From Bacillus ectoiniformans (GTDB taxonomy: Bacteria; Bacillota; Bacilli; Bacillales; Domibacillaceae), in the NCBI RefSeq assembly GCF_016908875.1, contig NZ_JAFBES010000021.1, forward strand, positions 1-39,661: DNA of 39,661 nt, written 5' to 3'. A model generated the notes under the pieces. It ran no database searches, was not told the origin of the DNA, and worked only from the letters and a program-made list of their open reading frames with translations. This document shows positions 36,448 through 39,661 of this stretch, piece by piece. Numbering within the stretch: position 1 is the stretch's first letter; each line of letters starts with the position of its first letter. The position numbers were made by a program, and so were the translations under genes.

Positions 36448-37486
36448 ATTCTTTTTGAGAGAGATACCCAAGAGCAATCCCCTTTCTCAGTAAATCTTTC
36501 AGCAAAGGATACTGATAGTTGCTGCCCTCGCCTTTTGCTTCTTTCAGGACAGCCTGGAGATCTTTCCCGCTCAGTATTTCATAGACTGTTGCCTGTTTTG
36601 ATTTAGAAGCGGCGTGGTGCGTCAATGAACAATCCGTTTCTCTGCATATAGGACATATAATGCTCACAAGACGCTGGGCAGAGACAGCTACTAATGTCTG
36701 TTCAATTTCATGCCACTTTAGGCCAAACTCCAACAAGCGGAAAACCGCTCCTTTCGCATCCTTTGTATGCAGCGTTGTCAATACCAAATGTCCGGTGAGC
36801 GACGCGCGGAGAGCGATGGCAGCAGTTTCCTCATCGCGAATTTCCCCCACCATAATCACGTCAGGATCATGGCGCAATATCGCTTTTAATCCAGCTGAAT
36901 ACGTAACTCCCGCCTTTTCATTTACTTGCACCTGAAGCCAGGAATCATTTTGTTTTTCAACAGGATCTTCTAAGGTAATCACATTCCTCCCTAACCGGTC
37001 GGCACTATGCTGAATAAGTGAATACAGCGTGGTCGTTTTGCCGCTGCCCGTCGGACCGGTAAAAATGATCAATCCATGAGAATGGGAAAGTAAAGCTAGA
37101 AGTTTTTTTGCTGAGTTTGGAAATAGAGAGAGCTGGTGAAGGTCGGGAACGGTTTGCTGAGGCAGCATTCGAATCACGAGGCTTTCTTTAAAGAGAGCGG
37201 TAGGCAAGGTAGAAATGCGGAGTGACATGGGGTAGCCGGAAAAATTTAATTCAAACGAACCACTTTGGGGTCTCCTTTTTTCTCCGATGTCCATAGAGGC
37301 CATAAACTTAAAATGGGAAATCAGCCGCTCTCCTTCTTTTAGAGAAAATTCTGTTTGGGGATGGAGGTCACCCAGCGACCTGAAACAGACGGCATAACCG
37401 TGCTTGCGGGGAACAAAATGAATATCCGTCGAATGAAGAGACAACGCATCTTGCAGTAACTGATCGACTACTTTTTCAATCTCAAT
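36398..37486 (-). CDS. comGA: Competence pilus assembly ATPase ComGA, 362 aa, apparent ATT start
   Basis: GspE-type traffic ATPase for DNA uptake. STDIHFVPRKHGYAVCFR is the N-domain, then RLISHFKFMASMDIGEKRRP. Walker A GPTGSGKTT (about 143-151), Walker B-region DPDVIMVGEIRDEETA, LVLTTLHTKDA, and a C-terminal pair of CxxC-like residues IICPICRETDC. The first TTG is at 37444 and would cut the N-terminus. In frame above it lies IEIEKVVDQLLQDAL, which matches the start of homologues, back to ATT at 37486. A stop (TAA) is two codons above. GGTGGTG lies eight bases before the ATT. Confidence 0.9.
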   Translation of the reverse strand: MEIEKVVDQLLQDALSLHSTDIHFVPRKHGYAVCFRSLGDLHPQTEFSLKEGERLISHFKFMASMDIGEKRRPQSGSFELNFSGYPMSLRISTLPTALFKESLVIRMLPQQTVPDLHQLSLFPNSAKKLLALLSHSHGLIIFTGPTGSGKTTTLYSLIQHSADRLGRNVITLEDPVEKQNDSWLQVQVNEKAGVTYSAGLKAILRHDPDVIMVGEIRDEETAAIALRASLTGHLVLTTLHTKDAKGAVFRLLEFGLKWHEIEQTLVAVSAQRLVSIICPICRETDCSLTHHAASKSKQATVYEILSGKDLQAVLKEAKGEGSNYQYPLLKDLLRKGIALGYLSQKEYDRWVFEEEKGREVSR

Positions 37487-37552
37487 GAGTTAAGCACCAC
37501 CTTTTCTTATGCTGATAGCTAAATTCGACATATATTTCTCTTTTCCTTTTCA

Positions 37553-37590
37553 TTTCATAAATTTTTTTAAAAAATTTGTATAACATTTGC
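37553..37590 (-). promoter_or_regulatory. AT-rich block, candidate ComK/promoter region of comG
   Basis: The minus strand has a run AAATTTTTTAAAAAAATTT preceded by GTTATAC. ComK is known to bind A/T blocks of the form AAAA-N5-TTTT above comGA. I cannot place exact boxes or a clear -35/-10 by eye. Confidence 0.3.
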
Positions 37591-37623
37591 AGTTTCGGAG
37601 ATAGTAATAGTCAAGAAGTTCAT

Positions 37624-37695
37624 TGGGCTATAGCCAAGCGGTAAGGCAGCGGATTTTGATTCCGTCATGCGAAGGTTCGAATCCTTCTAGCCCAG
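37624..37695 (+). tRNA. tRNA-Gln (TTG anticodon)
   Basis: Acceptor TGGGCTA pairs with TAGCCCA (37688-37694), discriminator G. D-arm GCCAAGCGGTAAGGC, anticodon arm with loop TTTTGAT (anticodon TTG), T-arm GGTTCGAATCC. CCA is not encoded. Length 72. From memory a tRNA-Gln also lies by comGA in B. subtilis. It diverges from comG. Confidence 0.93.
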
Positions 37696-37701
37696 TCAGT
37701 A

Positions 37702-37736
37702 AAAAAGAGGAAAGGAACCTCAGTCCCTTTCCTTTT
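37702..37736. terminator. Shared terminator of tRNA-Gln and mgsR
   Basis: The perfect 8-bp stem AGGAAAGG / CCTTTCCT has a 10-base loop. An A run on the left and TTTT on the right serve both directions. Confidence 0.8.
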
Positions 37737-38122
37737 CAGCTTGACAGCTGCACGATCTGTTTTTTATTGGTTAAACTGCGAAGCCCTTCTGGATTAAACC
37801 CTACGACAATCTTTTTGCCGTCCGTCAATATTGGCCGACGCAGCAATTTAGGCTCTTTCACAAGAAGCTTAACCACTTCTGACAGCGGCAGTTCATCTAC
37901 ATTTATATCTAAATCTTTATAGGTTTGGCTTCTTGTAGCCAACAGTTCATCCAACCCATCATTTGTTAAAGATAAAAGGTGGATCAGTTCATCATAAGTA
38001 GGCGTATGACGGAATAAATGTCTTTCCGCATAGTCAACCGTGTGTGAATTTAACCATTTTTTCGTTTTTCGGCAAGACGTACAGCTTGGATATGTGTAAA
38101 ACGTAATAGCAGACATATTCAT
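37736..38122 (-). CDS. mgsR: Spx/MgsR-family redox regulator, 128 aa
   Basis: ArsC-like thioredoxin fold that acts on RNA polymerase rather than DNA. The redox CxxC is YPSCTSCRKTKKWL at about 11-24; conserved LLRRPILTDGKKIVVGFNPE follows near 92-111. In B. subtilis MgsR is the stress module regulator next to comG. ATG at 38122 is four bases behind GGAGG; the second ATG at 38116 has better spacing (ten bases) and is equally possible. The rest of the open frame upstream is an AT-rich leader. Confidence 0.88.
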   Translation of the reverse strand: MNMSAITFYTYPSCTSCRKTKKWLNSHTVDYAERHLFRHTPTYDELIHLLSLTNDGLDELLATRSQTYKDLDINVDELPLSEVVKLLVKEPKLLRRPILTDGKKIVVGFNPEGLRSLTNKKQIVQLSS

Positions 38123-38180
38123 ATTTCCTCCTTTTAGCCTTTTAATGTGATAGAAAAAGTAAAGTAATGAAGAATTAAAG

Positions 38181-38232
38181 TTGTATATATTTGAATAATT
38201 TGATTGTACATCATTTGTATAACTTTTGTACA
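38181..38232 (+). repeat. TTGTAYA elements in the mgsR/regulator gap
   Basis: TTGTACA at 38204-38210, TTGTATA at 38215-38221 and TTGTACA at 38226-38232 are direct repeats with an exact 11-bp period. A fourth, TTGTATA, is at 38181-38187, 23 bp from the next. They lie nine bases above the -35 of the regulator promoter and 82-110 bases above mgsR. They may be a binding site for an activator or repressor. Confidence 0.55.
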
Positions 38233-38240
38233 GTGTTTTG

Positions 38241-38268
38241 TTGAAAAAGTGTGAACATTTTTTATACA
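38241..38268 (+). promoter_or_regulatory. Possible promoter of the winged-helix regulator
   Basis: TTGAAA (38241-38246), 16 bases, TATACA (38263-38268). A second TATAAT at 38317-38322 has a poor -35 (TTTTCT). Either could serve the gene at 38354. Confidence 0.4.
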
Positions 38269-38353
38269 AATAAAAATAAAACCCATTAATCCATTTTCTA
38301 ACTCTATTTTGTTGTTTATAATAGATACATAAACCTGCATAGAGGTGTTTGGA

Positions 38354-39055
38354 ATGGAGCATACATTAAAACTTACCAGTACATTAGCCGATCCTACTCG
38401 GTTTTCTATTTATCAGCACATGGTAAAGCAGCAAAAAGAAGTATCCGTACAAGAAATAGCGGAAGAATTTCACATCCACCCCAATGTAGCCCGGCTCCAT
38501 TTATCGAAATTAGAAGAGATAAATATTGTTGAGTCCCAATTACATAAGACCGGAAAAGGCGGACGCCCCGGAAGATTGTACAAAACATCTGAACAGCCTG
38601 TACAACTCTCGTTCCCTTATCGTGACTTTCAACTATTATCTTCCATCGCTTTGTCTGCACTTTCATCACTTGGTGAAGCCGGCAAGGAAGCGGCCACAGA
38701 AGCGGCTTACAAAATGGGAGGTCAATTTGTTCAGCAGCAATTAGGCAGCCATAAAAAGGATTTTTCAGCATTATCTCAACAGGAGAAGGAAGATTATCTG
38801 CAATTTATTTCTTCCATGATCGGTTATTATCCAAAAATCGAAGAAGTGGACGGCAAGCAGCATATCAGCTTAGTGATTTACAATTGTCCCTTTAAAGAAT
38901 CCATGAAGACCGATGCCGATCTTTCTTGCAAAATTCATACTTCCTTTCTTGAAGGCGCATTCAGCCACCTGTTTAATCAAGTCACTTTCACGCAAACGGA
39001 AAATATGAAGGATGGCTGTCAAAATTGCATCTATCACTTAATCGTCACAAACTGA
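38354..39055 (+). CDS. COG2345-like winged-helix regulator with Cys-rich C-terminus, 233 aa
   Basis: N-terminal ArsR-like helix-turn-helix: STLADPTRFSIYQHM, EIAEEFHIHPNVARLHLSKL, then the wing KTGKGGRPGRLYK. The C-terminal part has NCPFKESMKTDADLSCKIHT and DGCQNCIYHL, four Cys in the layout of the COG2345/SufR group, whose members hold an iron-sulfur cluster. The ATG at 38354 lies behind AGAGGTG. It diverges from mgsR. No specific gene name is recognised; target genes unknown. Confidence 0.75.
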   Translation: MEHTLKLTSTLADPTRFSIYQHMVKQQKEVSVQEIAEEFHIHPNVARLHLSKLEEINIVESQLHKTGKGGRPGRLYKTSEQPVQLSFPYRDFQLLSSIALSALSSLGEAGKEAATEAAYKMGGQFVQQQLGSHKKDFSALSQQEKEDYLQFISSMIGYYPKIEEVDGKQHISLVIYNCPFKESMKTDADLSCKIHTSFLEGAFSHLFNQVTFTQTENMKDGCQNCIYHLIVTN

Positions 39056-39067
39056 GTGAAAGAAATA

Positions 39068-39097
39068 TTTACATTTCTATGATTTTTACCTTATAAT
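39068..39097 (+). promoter_or_regulatory. Probable SigA promoter of yqgY
   Basis: TTTACA (39068-39073), an 18-base spacer and TATAAT (39092-39097). The yqgY ATG follows 40 bases below. Confidence 0.55.
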
Positions 39098-39137
39098 ATT
39101 GTATTGATGGAGTGAACGTACAAAGGAGGGATACATA

Positions 39138-39380
39138 ATGGACCGCATGTTTCGCGTTTTAGCATTTTGGACTGGTATTTTTTCAGTAATGTTTTATCTT
39201 GGCCATATGAATATTACGGCGTTAATCTTCTTAGGCCAAACAGGATTTTTCTTACTTCTTAGTTACATGAAATTAACAGAACGTATGTACATTTATGTGT
39301 TTGGAGCATATTTAACCGTATTCTTCGCAGGGTACACATACTGGACAACTTTTATGATGACTCCAGGAGCAGGACATTAA
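39138..39380 (+). CDS. yqgY: DUF2626 small membrane protein YqgY, 80 aa
   Basis: Starts MDRMFRVLAFWTGIFSVMFY; about three hydrophobic segments (FWTGIFSVMFYLGHM; ALIFLGQTGFFLLLSYM; IYVFGAYLTVFFAGYTYW). Matches the DUF2626 family by layout and location. The ATG follows AAAGGAGG with good spacing. Its own terminator follows. Function unknown. Confidence 0.85.
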   Translation: MDRMFRVLAFWTGIFSVMFYLGHMNITALIFLGQTGFFLLLSYMKLTERMYIYVFGAYLTVFFAGYTYWTTFMMTPGAGH

Positions 39381-39386
39381 TCCACG

Positions 39387-39422
39387 AAAAAACCTTTAAA
39401 GCCGATGCTTTAAAGGTTTTTT
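39387..39422 (+). terminator. Terminator of yqgY
   Basis: The stem AAAACCTTTAAAG / CTTTAAAGGTTTT has a 6-base loop and a T run. It starts seven bases below the stop. Confidence 0.92.
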
Positions 39423-39455
39423 TCTGCCTATTTTGATTAAAAAGTTTATTTACTA

Positions 39456-39484
39456 TTGACATAGTGTTTACACTGGATTATTCT
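39456..39484 (+). promoter_or_regulatory. SigA-like promoter of a candidate small RNA
   Basis: A perfect -35 TTGACA (39456-39461), 17 bases and -10 TATTCT (39479-39484). The spacer carries the dyad AGTGTTTACACT, a possible operator. No gene follows on this strand in the window. Confidence 0.55.
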
Positions 39485-39490
39485 ATATGT

Positions 39491-39572
39491 AGTAGCTTAA
39501 CTTTATCCCCTCCCATTATACGGAGACAAACATCCCCCAAAAAAACCCTTCTCATGTGAGAAGGGTTTTTTC
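39491..39572 (+). ncRNA. Candidate small RNA, about 80 nt
   Basis: Runs from a start about seven bases below the -10 to the terminator hairpin at 39538-39572. Contains the C-rich runs CCCCTCCC and CCCCC, which are complementary to GGGAGGGG-type ribosome sites, as seen in several Gram-positive regulatory RNAs. No start codon plus ribosome site is seen. The hairpin could instead serve a gene reading left from the right edge. Confidence 0.4.
39538..39572. terminator. Bidirectional terminator hairpin
   Basis: The perfect stem AAAACCCTTCTCA / TGAGAAGGGTTTT, with A run left and T run right. It fits the end of the candidate small RNA on the plus strand and of any gene coming leftward on the minus strand. 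Confidence 0.85.
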
Positions 39573-39594
39573 ACTCTGTTGAAAAAAGAATCTG

Positions 39595-39661
39595 TCAATG
39601 AACATGACGAGAATTTTTGGAGTCATGCTCATTTTTTCTTGTTCTAACAAATGGTTTCTTC
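39595..39661 (-). CDS. Possible C-terminus of a gene cut by the right edge
   Basis: On the minus strand a frame is open from the edge: KKPFVRTRKNEHDSKNSRHVH and stop TGA (39597-39595). It ends 22 bases above the bidirectional terminator, as a leftward gene would. The composition (basic, His-rich) is not recognised. Only about 21 residues are visible. Confidence 0.25.
   Translation of the reverse strand, partial: KKPFVRTRKNEHDSKNSRHVH

Noticed and set aside
37440-37500. comGA as N-terminally truncated
   Set aside because: Fourteen further codons with family-like sequence are open above TTG 37444; only the start codon is unusual.
37623-37922. A 99-aa plus-strand frame over the tRNA-Gln
   Set aside because: It overlaps the tRNA, a terminator and mgsR in antisense.
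39423-39575. Fur box or known RsaE/RoxS or FsrA identity for the candidate small RNA
   Set aside because: C-rich motifs are shared in style only. No 7-1-7 Fur palindrome and no recalled sequence match was seen.
39570-39661. A 26-codon minus-strand frame starting MSMTPKILVMF
   Set aside because: No ribosome site, and it runs into the terminator hairpin.
1-39661. CRISPR array, insertion sequence or prophage
   Set aside because: No regular spaced repeats, transposase or phage genes were seen; the intron at the left edge is the only mobile element.

Overview
The window comes from an endospore-forming, naturally competent Firmicute of the Bacillaceae. The gene content and order follow the tlyA/dxs - spoIIIA - efp - gcv - comG - mgsR arc of the Bacillus subtilis chromosome. 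Nearly every gene has a strong GGAGG-type ribosome binding site, and several start with TTG or GTG. The genus cannot be fixed from this sequence alone. Most genes lie on the minus strand.

Left third (1-9.7 kb, minus strand). The 5' end of a group IIC intron sits directly behind the tlyA terminator and runs off the left edge. Then come, in map order, tlyA and dxs (with its own promoter), then ispA, xseB and xseA (exonuclease VII and isoprenoid chain growth), then folD and nusB, then an Asp23/YqhY protein with accC and accB (start of fatty acid synthesis).

Middle (9.7-25.3 kb). The eight-gene spoIIIA operon (AA to AH) is complete behind a recognisable SigE promoter. It encodes the mother-cell half of the feeding-tube channel. 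An acyl-CoA dehydrogenase-like gene lies between it and efp-papP-aroQ. yqhR, yqhQ, yqhP and the patatin-like yqhO follow. A B12-dependent class II ribonucleotide reductase (nrdJ) with two NrdR boxes occupies the place where mntR lies in B. subtilis. lipM follows.

Right third (25.3-39.7 kb). yqhL, the glycine cleavage genes gcvT-gcvPA-gcvPB behind a tandem glycine riboswitch, the SNF2 helicase yqhH with yqhG, a short yqzE gene, aroK, the seven-gene comG operon (competence pseudopilus), a tRNA-Gln, the Spx-family gene mgsR, a four-cysteine winged-helix regulator, yqgY and a candidate small RNA. The sinI/sinR/tapA/sipW/tasA block that separates yqhG from comG in B. subtilis is absent.

Main points of interest. 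spoIIIAD and comGA both appear to start at ATT, because no ATG, GTG or TTG is available at the homologous N-terminus. TTGTAYA elements with an exact 11-bp period lie between mgsR and the cysteine-rich regulator. A possible orphan C-rich small RNA lies at the right end. A TATAAT hexamer lies in the loop of the folD terminator and could start the xseA operon. No CRISPR array, insertion sequence or prophage is visible.
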